64,000 nucleotides of DNA, taken from assembly GCF_030161555.1 (NCBI RefSeq), contig NZ_BSUK01000001.1, positions 1,054,001 through 1,118,000 of the forward strand, read 5' to 3'. Of the stretch, positions 18,202 to 27,111 are shown in pieces (the first letter of the stretch is position 1; the number at the start of each line of letters is the position of its first letter). Both the position numbers and the translations under genes were made by a program. A model generated the notes under the pieces. It saw nothing but the letters and a program-made list of their open reading frames with translations. It had not been told where the DNA came from and searched no databases. The DNA comes from Luteimicrobium album (GTDB lineage: Bacteria; Actinomycetota; Actinomycetes; Actinomycetales; Cellulomonadaceae).

Positions 18202-18846
18202 ATGCCACGCAGAACCGCCGCGGAGCGGCACTCGGACTCAGCGCCACCGGCGGACCTGCCCGACGCGCCTGCGGGAGCCGCCCTGATCGATGCGTTGGTC
18301 GCGCTGCACCACCCGGTACGGCGTCGCATCTTCGAAGTCTTGAGTCAAGAGGGTCCTGCGACGGTCGGGGACCTTGCATGTCGGCTCGGCCTTCCGGTGG
18401 GCTCGATCAGCCATCATCTGAAGCCCCTGCACCGGGCCGGGTTCGTCGTGCCGGCGCCCGAGCTAGCGCGCGATACCCGGGAGTCCTGGTGGCGGGGAGT
18501 CACGAGACGGTTGTCGTGGAGCAGCGACGAGTACACCGGCGGAAGCGTCGGCCGGCAGATGGCGGATACCGCGGAGCGAGCGAACCTCGACTACCTCACC
18601 GCTGCGGTGGTGCGGTGGATGCGCGATCGCGACACGCTGCCGCCGCAATGGCGGCACGGTCTGGCGACCGACACCTTCCTCCCGGCGACTGCGGCACAGA
18701 TGGAAGACCTCACCGAACGCATCACCGCCCTTGTCGGGCGATGGACGACGGAAGTGCGCGCCGACGCCGAGGAACATCCCGACGCCGAGCGCCGACCGGT
18801 GCGCATGATCGCGCGCGTCTTCCCGAGCGAACCTGGTTCCGTGTGA
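18202..18846 (+). CDS. ArsR/HTH_20-type winged-helix regulator
   Basis: A 214-residue regulator. The winged helix is at about 30-90: ALVALHHPVRRRIFEVLSQEGPATVGDLA, then RLGLPVGSISHHLKPLHRAGFVV, typical of ArsR-like repressors with an extended C-terminal helical domain (SVGRQMADTAERANLDYL). No metal-binding CxC is seen, so it probably senses an organic ligand. ATG 18202 begins just before the folded domain; ATG 18172 is possible and has AAGGA upstream. Its stop overlaps the GTG of the MFS exporter, which it probably controls. Confidence 0.85.
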   Translation: MPRRTAAERHSDSAPPADLPDAPAGAALIDALVALHHPVRRRIFEVLSQEGPATVGDLACRLGLPVGSISHHLKPLHRAGFVVPAPELARDTRESWWRGVTRRLSWSSDEYTGGSVGRQMADTAERANLDYLTAAVVRWMRDRDTLPPQWRHGLATDTFLPATAAQMEDLTERITALVGRWTTEVRADAEEHPDAERRPVRMIARVFPSEPGSV

Positions 18847-20070
18847 CGACGCCTGCCGGGCCACAGCTCATCGGGACGGAACCGCCGGCCGTCCGGCGGG
18901 ACCGCATGGTGCAGGCGTACGTGCTCGCCGCGCTGGTGTCCGCGACCGGAGACACCGTCTTCACGATCGGACTGGCCTGGACCGCGGTGCATCTCCTCGC
19001 CCCTGCCACGGCGGGCCTGGTCCTCGGCATCGAGATGCTGCCGCAGGCGCTGTGCACGCTCCTCGGTGGCGTCATCGCGGATCGCTTCGACACACCCGCC
19101 GGGTGATGATGGCCGGACAGCTCTCCCGCGTGGCCGTCCTCGGCCTCGCCACGATCGCGTGGCGGAGCGGGCTGCACGCAGGCTCGGTGCTCTTCGTCGT
19201 CGCCGTCTGCTTCGGGACGATCAGCGGGCTCAGCAGCCCGGCCGCGTCGACGCTCGCACGGCAGCTGGTCCGCAGCGACGATCTGGTGACGGTGAGCGGA
19301 TGGTCACAGACCGGCTCCCGCCTCGCTCGGTTGCTCGGCGCACCGCTGGGCGCGGCCGTCATCCAGTGGGGGTTCGGCGTCTCGATGCTCGTCGACGGCC
19401 TGACCTTCCTCGGCGTCGCCATGGTGCTGCTCCTGGTCGTCCGCACTCGATTCCGGCTCCCCGCGCCGCGAAGGAGTCCGTGGGGGCGTCGTTGCGATCG
19501 GGCTGGGACTACATCCGTCAGACCGCCGTCGCGCGCGTCTTCTTGGTCGGCCTTGCTGCGCTGAACGTGTTCGTGACACCGGTCTTCTCCATCGGGGTCG
19601 CGCTGCGGGTCTCGCAGTCCCACTGGGGCTCGGGCTGGTTGGGCGCCTCGGAAGCCACGTTCGCGGCTGCGGCGATCGTGGGCTCCGTCGCCGGCGTCCG
19701 CTGGCAGGGCGACCACCTGCCGCGCAGGGCTTTCCTGGTCCTCGTGCTTCAAGGCGTCAGCCTCGCGACCGTCGGCCTGCCGAGCCGCATCGCCCTCGTC
19801 GCGGGCATGACACTGGTCGGCCTCACCGCGGGACTGGCCTCCGTCTGGTTGAGCGGGTCGTTCCAGCGGATCATCGCACCGAGCCACCTCGGTCGGGTCT
19901 CCTCGGTCAGCAACCTCGGCGACCTCCTGCTCACGCCCGCGACAGTCTTCCTCTTCGGCCTGGCCGCAGGCCGGTCATCGGTCCTGGTCGCGACCGTGTG
20001 CAGCGGCCTCGCGATGAGTGTGCTGTGCGCCGTGTTCGCGACGAACCGCCAGATCAGAACGTTGCGCTGA
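18843..20070 (+). CDS. MFS exporter (two frame breaks)
   Basis: A 12-helix major facilitator of about 409 residues. It starts VQAYVLAALVSATGDTVFTIGLAW, has SAASTLAR-type middle loops (GLSSPAASTLARQLVRSDDLV, GWSQTGSRLARLLGAPLG) and a second half from VARVFLVGLAALNVFVTPVFS to FGLAAGRSSVLVATVCSGLA. This pattern is common in MFS_3/MdfA-like drug efflux proteins paired with ArsR-type regulators. The frame breaks near 19091-19103 and near 19470; a base added at each makes the protein continuous. GTG 18843 overlaps the regulator stop, so both are co-translated. Confidence 0.85.
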
Positions 20071-20225
20071 CGAAGAACGCCCCCACGCACCGACACAACG
20101 CGCGCAGGCACAGGGCCGGCGTCGTGGCTCGTGACGCACCGCTCACCCATCGAGCCTCGGCAGCCGGGAGTACGCCTCGCCGGGGACCGCACGCGGCGAC
20201 CCGCCTGCCCGACGGAGCAGGGTAC

Positions 20226-20252
20226 TTGGCACTCGGCACCGCGGAGTGCTAA
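20226..20252. promoter_or_regulatory. CIRCE element (HrcA operator)
   Basis: TTGGCACTC-N9-GAGTGCTAA matches the CIRCE consensus TTAGCACTC-N9-GAGTGCTAA in 17 of 18 positions with the exact 9-base spacer. It lies 92 bases before the hsp20 start, in the promoter region, so HrcA should repress this gene until heat shock. Confidence 0.93.
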
Positions 20253-20344
20253 TAGTTGGGTGTAGCCCTCCGGCGGACCAGGGTCCGCCGGGCGATGCTG
20301 AGGTCCCGGAGGGCCCGGGACCGCGACCGAGGAGGTGACGGGCA

Positions 20345-20791
20345 GTGGCTACTCGATTCGACCCCTTCCGCGAGATGGACCGCCTCATGGGTCAGGTGCT
20401 CGCATCCGACCGCGCCGCGGCGACGATGCCGATGGACCTCTACCGCTCCGGCGACCACTACGTCCTCAACGTCGACCTTCCGGGGGCCGATCCCGGGTCG
20501 ATCGACATCAGCGTCGAGGACCGTACGCTCACGATCCGCGCTCAGCGCTCCTCGCGCACCGAGCAGGACGTGCAGTGGCTGGCCAAGGAACGGCCTGCAG
20601 GGACCTACGCTCGGCAGCTGACCGTCGGACGTGGGCTCGACCTCGATGCGATCGCCGCGACCTACGACGACGGCGTCCTGACACTGACCATCCCGGTGGC
20701 CGAAGAGGCGAAGCCGCGACGCATCGAGGTGCAGCGCCGTGGTTCCGCCACCGCGATCGAGTCCTCCGGGACGGCAGTGAGCGCGGCATAG
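20345..20791 (+). CDS. Hsp20/alpha-crystallin small heat-shock protein
   Basis: A 148-residue chaperone. The N-terminus FDPFREMDRLMGQVLA is followed by an alpha-crystallin domain (about 33-130): MPMDLYRSGDHYVLNVDLPGADP, then DISVEDRTLTIRAQR, and the family-defining DGVLTLTIPVAEEAKPRRIEV near the end. Such proteins hold unfolded clients without ATP. GTG 20345 has GGAGGTGA about six bases upstream. A CIRCE element in the upstream region implies HrcA control, and a strong hairpin follows. Confidence 0.96.
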   Translation: MATRFDPFREMDRLMGQVLASDRAAATMPMDLYRSGDHYVLNVDLPGADPGSIDISVEDRTLTIRAQRSSRTEQDVQWLAKERPAGTYARQLTVGRGLDLDAIAATYDDGVLTLTIPVAEEAKPRRIEVQRRGSATAIESSGTAVSAA

Positions 20792-20827
20792 CGCGGCAGG
20801 CCGCTCCGTCGGCCGCCACGGAACCGA

Positions 20828-20865
20828 CGAAGGGCCCGGAACCGTTTGCGGTTCCGGGCCCTTCG
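20828..20865. terminator. Terminator hairpin after hsp20
   Basis: A perfect 16-bp stem (CGAAGGGCCCGGAACC and complement) with loop GTTTGC. It is nearly the same as the hairpin at 24600-24632, and both stand next to the 3' end of a tRNA-Arg sequence on the minus strand. Confidence 0.88.
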
Positions 20866-20869
20866 TGTG

Positions 20870-20916
20870 TGCGCTCGGAGGGATTCGAACCCCGCAAAGA
20901 CCTGATCGCAGTCAGA
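20870..20916 (-). pseudogene. tRNA-Arg-like 3' fragment
   Basis: On the minus strand this stretch ends GGGGTTCGAATCCCTCCGAGCGC, in which the T-arm and 3' acceptor of a tRNA can be read, preceded by an anticodon-stem-like CTGACTGCGATCAG. The 5' half (D-arm, 5' acceptor) is missing, replaced by sequence of a transposase relic. It resembles the complete tRNA-Arg at 24640-24712 but is not identical (acceptor CGAGCGC versus CGGGCGC). Confidence 0.6.
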
Positions 20917-20924
20917 GAAGTGTC

Positions 20925-21650
20925 TCACCAGGGTTTTGATCCGGCGCCTCGGTGAAGGTGGAGAGTACGAGGGCTGCGGCAGTGATCTCGCTGAAGCAGG
21001 TCAGGTCGTCGGCGTGAGCGTTCGTCGGAAGACTCAGCGGGTGCAGGACGCCGATGCCTGCGCCCTGGTAGCCCTTGTCGGTCAGTGTCGGCACTCCGCG
21101 GCGCTAGCGGGGTACAGCGCGGGCGGCACGTGGGCGCGGGCGGCGACGATGCCGTGAGTGAGGGCCGGGGCTCACGGGCGAGACCAACACCGGGTACTCG
21201 GACGCGTCGCACACGACTGGGATATTGCCGCCGTAGCGGTGCTGCTTGCCCGAAGGCCAGGAGTCGGTGCCGGAGGGGTTCTTCGGCCGCCCGTGCAGCT
21301 GAGCGATCGGCTCGAGGGTGCCGTCCAGGCACACGAACGGCTACTGCTCGGTGCGGGCGATGGCCAGCACGTCGTGCAGGCCCGGGGCATGGGAGGCGAT
21401 GACGCCAATCGCCTGGTGCAGATACCGGTGGGCGGTGGCCAACGAGACCCGGCGTCTCGCGCGAGCACACGGATGCCGGCGGCGTCCTCGAACCAGCACA
21501 CCACCAGCAGCGCTCGTGCCTGCGACGTGGCGGCAGGCTGCCAGGGGCCGGTCTCGTGGGTCACCACCGGGCGGACCCCCGCAGGTCAGCGCGACGTCGC
21601 GCCCTTGAACTCACCGACCCTGGGTGGGAGGCACCGGACCCCGTACCGCC
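20925..21650 (-). pseudogene. Decayed DDE transposase (IS5-like)
   Basis: Pieces in three frames can be read: KTSLVGHR-type N-terminal fragments near 21400-21560, then LDGTLEPIAQLHGRPKNPSG and WPSGKQHRYGGNIPVVCDAS (first catalytic Asp region and the K-HRYGGNIP block), and PTLTDKGYQGAGIGVLHPLS with a closing EITAAALVLSTF. This order fits IS5/IS1182-like transposases with a DGT...DKGY signature. More than four breaks, not all in homopolymers, show a dead copy. The region from 21650 to 21800 has no gene I can support. Confidence 0.6.
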
Positions 21651-21827
21651 GTTGACATCCTTTCCGCCGTGTGGACTTCCCGGCGGCTCGCGGACGAGCT
21701 CGTCTTGTTGCGCGGTTTGCGGCGGCACTCAGGTTCGGTCTTCACGGCTCACCGCTCCGCGGCACGGCTTCCTACCGCGCGGACGTCAGTCTCGCCCTAG
21801 TGTGACGATCATGATCCCCGCCCTAGC

Positions 21828-22937
21828 TGTGATGTCCAGGGACGTTGTTTCGGCGACACGGCCGTGAAGAGCTGAGGGGTGAGGGCCTCCGGTTGTGAAG
21901 TGGAGTTGTTGAGTTCAACCGCTTCACGAACCGGGAGGCCCTCGTGTCCCACGCTAACGCTGCTCTGACCCCGCGTGCCCGGCTGCGGCTGGCGCGCTTG
22001 ATCGTCGAGGATCACTGGTCGCCGCAGGTCGCAGCGAAGATGTTCATGGTCTCGCCCGTCACTGCCCGCAAGTGGGCGGCCCGGCTGCGTTCGGAGGGAC
22101 CCGCCGGGATGGCCGATCGTTCGAGCCGACCATGGTCGATGCCGACGAAGACACCACTGCCCGTGGTTAAGCAGATCGTGAAGAGGCGGTGGCGACGCCG
22201 ACTGGGACCGATACAGATCGCCGGCGAGCTCGGCCTGCCCGCATCGACCGTTCACGCGGTCCTGGTGCGCTGCCGGATCAACAGGCTCAGCCATATCGAC
22301 CGAGTTAGCGGTGAGTCGATCCGCCGTTACGAGCACGACCACCCCGGCTCGCTGATCCATGTCGACGTCACGAAGTTCGGCAACATCCCCGATGGTGGCG
22401 GCTGGCGATTCGTCGGACGCGTCCAAGGCGAGCGCAACCGGGAAGCCACCGCCAACCGCACGAAGAACAGGAACCACCGTCACGAGCCCAAGCTCGGCAC
22501 TGCGTTCGTGCATACCGTGATCGACGACCACTCCCGCGTCGCCTACGCAGAGATCCATGCCGACGAGAAGGCAGACACCGCGATCGGTGTCCTGCGCCGC
22601 GCGGTGTCCTGGTTCGCTGCCCGCGGCGTCACCGTCGAGCGGGTTCTCTCGGACAACGGGTCTGCCTACAAGTCCCACGCCTGGCGCGACGCCTGCACGC
22701 AGCTCGGGATCACCGCGAAGAAGACCCGCCCCTACCGGCCGCAGACCAACGGGAAGATCGAGCGCTTCCACCGCACCCTCGCCGACGGCTGGGCCTACGC
22801 CCGCTTCTACGGATCCGAATCCGAGCGCCGATCCGCGCTACCCGGCTGGCTCCACTTCTACAATCACCACAGGCACCACTCCGCCATCGGAGCCCCACCC
22901 ATCAGCAGGATCGACAACAACCTGCCTGGACATCACA
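21828..22937 (+). mobile_element. IS481-family insertion sequence, 1,110 bp, with 6-bp CTAG-type target duplication
   Basis: The inverted repeats are TGTGATGTCCAGG at 21828-21840 and its complement at 22925-22937, with similarity continuing to GTTGTT. The flanks carry a perfect 6-bp direct repeat CCTAGC (21822-21827, 22938-22943). IS481 is known to target NCTAGN and duplicate six bases, exactly as seen. It splits the start of the DUF1254 gene; removal with one CCTAGC restores an open frame. Confidence 0.95.
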
Positions 22938-22942
22938 CCTAG
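21944..22942 (+). CDS. IS481 transposase
   Basis: A 332-residue DDE transposase. The N-terminal helix-turn-helix reads LARLIVEDHWSPQVAAKMFMVSPVTARKW. The integrase core has Asp in LIHVDVTKFGNIPDGGGW, Asp in VLSDNGSAYKS and Glu in TNGKIERFHRTLADGWAY, so the triad is complete. It ends HRHHSAIGAPPISR then NNLPGHH. GTG 21944 has CGGGAGG upstream. The stop codon TAG (22940-22942) lies outside the element, in the duplicated target CCTAGC, so translation termination is supplied by the insertion site. Confidence 0.95.
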   Translation: MSHANAALTPRARLRLARLIVEDHWSPQVAAKMFMVSPVTARKWAARLRSEGPAGMADRSSRPWSMPTKTPLPVVKQIVKRRWRRRLGPIQIAGELGLPASTVHAVLVRCRINRLSHIDRVSGESIRRYEHDHPGSLIHVDVTKFGNIPDGGGWRFVGRVQGERNREATANRTKNRNHRHEPKLGTAFVHTVIDDHSRVAYAEIHADEKADTAIGVLRRAVSWFAARGVTVERVLSDNGSAYKSHAWRDACTQLGITAKKTRPYRPQTNGKIERFHRTLADGWAYARFYGSESERRSALPGWLHFYNHHRHHSAIGAPPISRIDNNLPGHHT

Positions 22943-24248
22943 CACGTGAGACCGCACGCGATGCCTACGTCTACGCCTACCCGCTGGTGCTCCAGCACGT
23001 GACCTGCCAGCAAGTCACGAACGTCCGGGCCCCCGCCCAGCCGCTCGGACCCATCAATCAGATCGCGCACGCCCGGGAGCTCCCAGGACCCGAGTTCACC
23101 GTCGTCGTACGCCCTAACGTCGATACGCTCTATTCCTCGGGATTTCTCGACCTAAGCCCCGAGCCGATGATCTTCACGGTCCCCCAGACCGAGCGGTACT
23201 TCATGCTGCCGCTCTACGACATGTGGACCAACGTCTTCGCCGTGCCTGGGACGCGCACAACCGGGACCGAGACAGCTCGGCACTACCTCATCGCCGCCCC
23301 CGACTGGGCCGGCGAGATCCCCGCAGGCGTCGAGCTCATTCGTTCCCCCACGCAGATCGCATCCTTCATCGGCCGCACACAGGTCAACGGGGCCGACGAT
23401 CTTGCCGCGGTTCACGCCTTCCAGGACGCGCTCACCCTCAGGCCACTCAGTGCCTGGGGTGACGAATACACGGCCCCAGCGGGTGCCGTGGATCCGTCGA
23501 TCGACATGCGCACACCCCCGCCTGTGACGGTCGACACGATGACGCCGCAGGACTTTTTCTCCCTGTTCACGTCTCTGTGGAGCGACAACCCGTCGGCGCT
23601 CGTCGACTACCCGATCGTGCACAGGATGGCGCGCATCGGCCTCGAGCCCACCTCGCCGTTCGACCTGTCAGACCAGCCCGCGGACGTCCAGGCGGCGATC
23701 GTCGAGGGCATCGGGCTGGGACGCGCGGACGTCCACGCAGAGAACGACCGACTCAACGGGGACAACCAGCACGGCTGGGTCGTCACCCAAGAAGGCGGCT
23801 CATACGGGGTCAAATACCTCCTGCGCGCAGGCGTGGCCGAATGGGGCCTGGGGATGAACCTGCCCGAAGATGCCGTGTACCCCTCTATCGCCACTGACAG
23901 CTCAGGGCAACCCCTGCACGGCGACCGTCGATACGCCCTCCACTTCGAGGCTGGCGGACTCCCCCGGCCGATGCCTTCTGGTCGCTGACCGCTTACGACA
24001 GCACCGGCTTCCTCATCTCGAACCCCATCCACCGGTACTCAGTCGGGAATCACTCCGATCTCACCCCGAACCCCGACGGATCGGTCGACCTGGTCATCCA
24101 AGCCCAGGACCCCGGGAGCGCGGCCACGTCTCGATGGTTGCCCGTCGCATCTGGCGCACCCTTCAACCTCATGCTGCGCCTCTACTCGCCGAGCCGCCGC
24201 TACTTCGATGACCACTGGACGCCGCCACTCATCGAACAGGTCGGCTGA
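22938..24248 (+). pseudogene. DUF1254/DUF1214 protein, interrupted by IS481
   Basis: Main part of a DUF1254 (N-terminal) plus DUF1214 (C-terminal) protein. It reads ARDAYVYAYPLVLQHVTCQQ, then VRPNVDTLYSSGFLDLSPEP and YFMLPLYDMWTNVFAVPGTRT, typical of the family, and ends FWSLTAYDSTGFLISNPIHR plus LRLYSPSRRYFDDHWTPPLIE. The first nine codons (GTG 21802 or ATG 21811 to 21827) lie left of the IS481 copy. A frame break in CCCCC at 23961-23965 is repaired by one C and looks like a sequence error. No signal peptide is evident. The family's function is not established. Confidence 0.85.
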
Positions 24249-24599
24249 TCGATAGCCCGCGGGTCGGGCGTCGGGGCGGCCCGTGGAGCGGTGCTCATGT
24301 CGTCGTCGAGGTCGAGCGCAGGGACCCCGCAGGGTCGGCCCGCGCATCGGGCCGGCGTGCGAGAGCGAGGCACACACCGGTGCGTGGTGACCGACGTACG
24401 GGCCGGCGATCGACCCGTTGCAGACCGGGTAGGGGCACCAGTTCGCCGCGATACCGGGGCCGCAGGGTGAACTGCGGGTGATCTCGCGCCGCCGACACGA
24501 CGCTGGTCGTTTCGAGCAGGTGAAGTGAAGCCATGCGTGCACCACTGTGTGCACTGTGCCCCCGAGCTGGCCCCCAGACCGAAAGCGTTAAGGAACGAC
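24249..24599. other. Gap without a supported gene
   Basis: I see no gene here. A 79-codon open frame on the minus strand (about 24295-24534) has an Arg/Ala-rich composition with no recognisable domain and no ribosome site. A short palindromic GTGCAC...GTGCAC pair occurs at about 24538-24555. The region forms the tRNA-side end of the mobile segment. Confidence 0.4.
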
Positions 24600-24632
24600 G
24601 AAGGCCCGGAACCGTTGCGGTTCCGGGCCTTC
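24600..24632. terminator. Terminator hairpin downstream of tRNA-Arg
   Basis: A 14-bp perfect stem (GAAGGCCCGGAACC and complement) with loop GTTGC, placed eight bases beyond the 3' end of the tRNA on the minus strand. Almost the same hairpin occurs at 20828-20865. Confidence 0.85.
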
Positions 24633-24639
24633 CAGTGTG

Positions 24640-24712
24640 TGCGCCCGAAGGGATTCGAACCCCCAACCTTCTGATCCGTAGTCAGATGCTCTATCCGTTG
24701 AGCTACGGGCGC
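24640..24712 (-). tRNA. tRNA-Arg (anticodon ACG)
   Basis: A 73-base cloverleaf. The acceptor stem GCGCCCG pairs with CGGGCGC, the D-arm is GCTCAACGGATAGAGC, the anticodon stem TCTGA/TCAGA encloses the loop CTACGGA (anticodon ACG), and the T-arm is GGGGGTTCGAATCCC. The discriminator is A. CCA is not encoded. Its 3' side faces the mobile segment of 20.9-24.6 kb. Confidence 0.95.
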
Positions 24713-24938
24713 GCGGCCCAGTTCTCTCGAACGGGCCGTCGGAAACACTACCGTGCCCGACCCCGCTTCCTCAAACCGTATGACCGCCGAACAGGCCAAG
24801 GAGGCCCGTCCGAGACCGACGTCACACCCGCGACGGACCCTCCGCTCCCCGGGGTCCACCCGGAGTCGCACGCGTACCACCGCAGGTCCCGACCTCCGCC
24901 CGACGCGCCCCGGCCCTCTCGGACGGGAGGCTGGGACC

Positions 24939-25728
24939 ATGACGCAGCCCATCCTCTCCCCCGCCCCGGCGAGCACGACGCAGCCCGGGCTCCCCGTCGG
25001 TCAGCGTCCGACGACGCCCACCCCTCGTCGCGTCCGGCCTCGCCAAGACGTACGGGACCGAGGGCGCGACGACGCACGCGCTCGCGGGCGTCGACCTCAC
25101 GATCACGCCCGGCGAGTCGGTCGCGATCATGGGCCCGTCGGGGTCGGGCAAGACGACGCTCCTGCACTGCCTCGCGGGCATCATCACGCCGACGTCGGGC
25201 GCGGTGCTGTGGCGCGGCGAGGATCTCGCGTCGCTGTCGGAGGCACGCCGGACGGCGCTGCGCCGTCAGGACTTCGGCTTCGTCTTCCAGTCGGGCCAGC
25301 TCCTCCCCGAGCTGCCCGCCGTGGAGAACGCGGCCATCCCGCTCATGCTCGACGGCGTCCCGCGCACCGAGGCGACACGCGTCGCCGCCGGGTGGCTCGC
25401 CCACCTGGGGCTGGCGGGTCTCGAGCAGCGTCGGCCGGGCGAGCTGTCGGGCGGCCAGGCGCAACGTGTCGCGATCGCGCGCGCGCTGGTGGGATCGCCG
25501 GGCATCGTGTTCGCGGACGAGCCGACGGGTGCCCTCGACCAGGCGACGGGCGCCGAGGTGCTCGCCGTCCTGACGTCGGCGGCGAAGGCGTCGGGCGCGG
25601 CGCTCGTCGTGGTCACGCACGACCCGGGCGTCGCGCGGCACTGCGGGCGGACGCTCGCGATGCGCGACGGCCGCGTCGTCCGCGAGTTCGTGGCCCCCGC
25701 GGCGGACGCCGCCGAGGCCGACCGGTGA
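24939..25728 (+). CDS. ABC transporter ATPase, FtsX-permease partner (frame break)
   Basis: Walker A GPSGSGKTT, the Q-loop GFVFQSGQLLPELPA, the signature ELSGGQAQRVAIARAL, Walker B GIVFADEPTGALDQ and the His switch in VVVTHDPG show a complete MacB/LolD/BceA-type ATPase of about 263 residues. The ATG at 24939 is in a different frame from the domain (which begins LVASGLAKTYGTEGATTHAL); the break lies in the C/G-rich stretch 24950-25020 and needs two added bases (or one removed). The stop overlaps the GTG of the permease gene. Confidence 0.88.
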
Positions 25729-27105
25729 GCGGCCTGCGTGCCACGGCCGGGCTGTGGTGGCTGCTGCGCCGTCGGGCGCGGGAGGCGGGCGGCTCGCACG
25801 AACCCGAACGTCTCACGACGGCTCTGGCCGTGGTCGCGTTCGCGACGGCGACGGCGATCCTGCTCGTGGTGGTCGGCGGGTTCCTGGCGTTCGTCGCGCG
25901 AGCGGGCGGGTCGGCGGGCATCGCCGAGGGCCTCGACGCCGACACCACCTCGTACACGACCCAGTACCCGCTGTACGCGGGGATCGCGTCGCTGCTGCTC
26001 CTCGTGCCGCTCGTGACCCTGGGCGGCGCGGCCGCCCGGCTCGCGGCGGCCCGACGCGACGCCCGGCTCGCGTCCCTGCGGCTCGCGGGCGCGACGACCG
26101 GCCAGGTCACGCTGCTCACCGCGCTCGACGCCGCCGCACAGGCCCTGGTGGGAGCGGTGATCGGCGTCGCGGGCTACGTCGCGCTGATCCCGCTCGTGGC
26201 GCAGCTCCGGTTCCAGAGCCGCACGTTCGACCTCGGCGAGCTGTGGGTGGGTCCGTGGGTGATCCTCGGCGCGGTGGCCGGCGTCGTGCTGGTCGCGCTC
26301 ACCTCGGCGTTGGTGAGCCTGCGCCGGGTCGCGATCACACCCTGGGCGTCGCGGCCCGCGTGACCCCGCCGGCGCTGCGGTGGACGCGTGCCCTGCCGTT
26401 CCTGCTCGCGGGCGTCGCGATGGTCGTGGCCATGAACACGCCGTGGGCGTCGGCGGCGATCGTCGTCGCGGTGCTGACGACCGTGCTCGTGGGCGGCTTC
26501 GCGACGCTCAACGTCGTCGGCCCGTTCGCGATGTCCCTCGCGGGCCGCGCGGCGGCCGGACGCGCCCGCCGCGTTCCCGCGCTCCTCGCCGGCCGCCGCA
26601 TCGTCGACTCCCCGAAGACGGCGTGGCGCTCGGTGGGCGGCGTCGCTCTCGCCACCTTCGTGGCCGGGCTGACCAGCGTCTTCGCCCTGGTCGACCCTGC
26701 CGACCAGCCGTCCGCCGACCGTCTGATGATGGCCGACCTCAAGACCGGGGGTTCCTCACGCTCGCCATCGCGGGGATCCTCGCGGCCGTCTCGACGGGCG
26801 TCCTGCAGGCGGGGCGCGTCATCGACCAGCGCACCGAGTACCGGGCGCTACGCCTCGCCGGGACCGACGAGCGCACCCTCGACCGGGCCCGCCTCGACGA
26901 GACGCTCGTGCCCCTCGTGGTCGCGGTCGGCGTCGCGACCGTCGGCGCCCTCATGCTGATGCTGCCGGTCCTGGGCGTGTCGGCCGTGGCGAACGTGGCC
27001 GTCGTCGGGCAGTTCCTGCTCTGCGTGCTGGGAGCGTCCGCGCTCGTCCTGGCGGCGACCTGGACGACCCGCGCGGTGGCCCACACGCTCGCCGACAACT
27101 CGTGA
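25725..27105 (+). CDS. ABC transporter permease, FtsX family (two frame breaks)
   Basis: About 460 residues. An N-terminal helix (TTALAVVAFATATAILLVVVGG) is followed by an FtsX unit: YAGIASLLLLVPLVTLGGAA, RLAAARRDARLASLRLAGATT, and helices to about residue 205. A second helix set starts ALPFLLAGVAMVVAMN, and a second FtsX unit (EYRALRLAGTDERTLDRARL) runs to the end. Frame breaks at GGG 26344-26346 and GGGGG 26747-26751 are each repaired by one G. With the coupled ATPase it forms an exporter or lipid/peptide-sensing transporter; the substrate is unknown. Confidence 0.85.
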
Positions 27106-27111
27106 CCTGAG

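Noticed and set aside
20870-20916. A second functional tRNA-Arg gene
   Set aside because: The 5' acceptor strand and D-arm are absent and the anticodon loop is one base short; only the 3' part can be read.
24295-24534. 79-codon minus-strand frame beside tRNA-Arg, considered as an excisionase or integrase remnant
   Set aside because: No helix-turn-helix, tyrosine or serine recombinase motif, and no ribosome site.
25129-25728. ATPase gene starting at ATG 25129
   Set aside because: This ATG is the Met just before Walker A ([10 protein letters not shown]); the first 40 conserved residues, including LVASGLAKTYG, would be lost.
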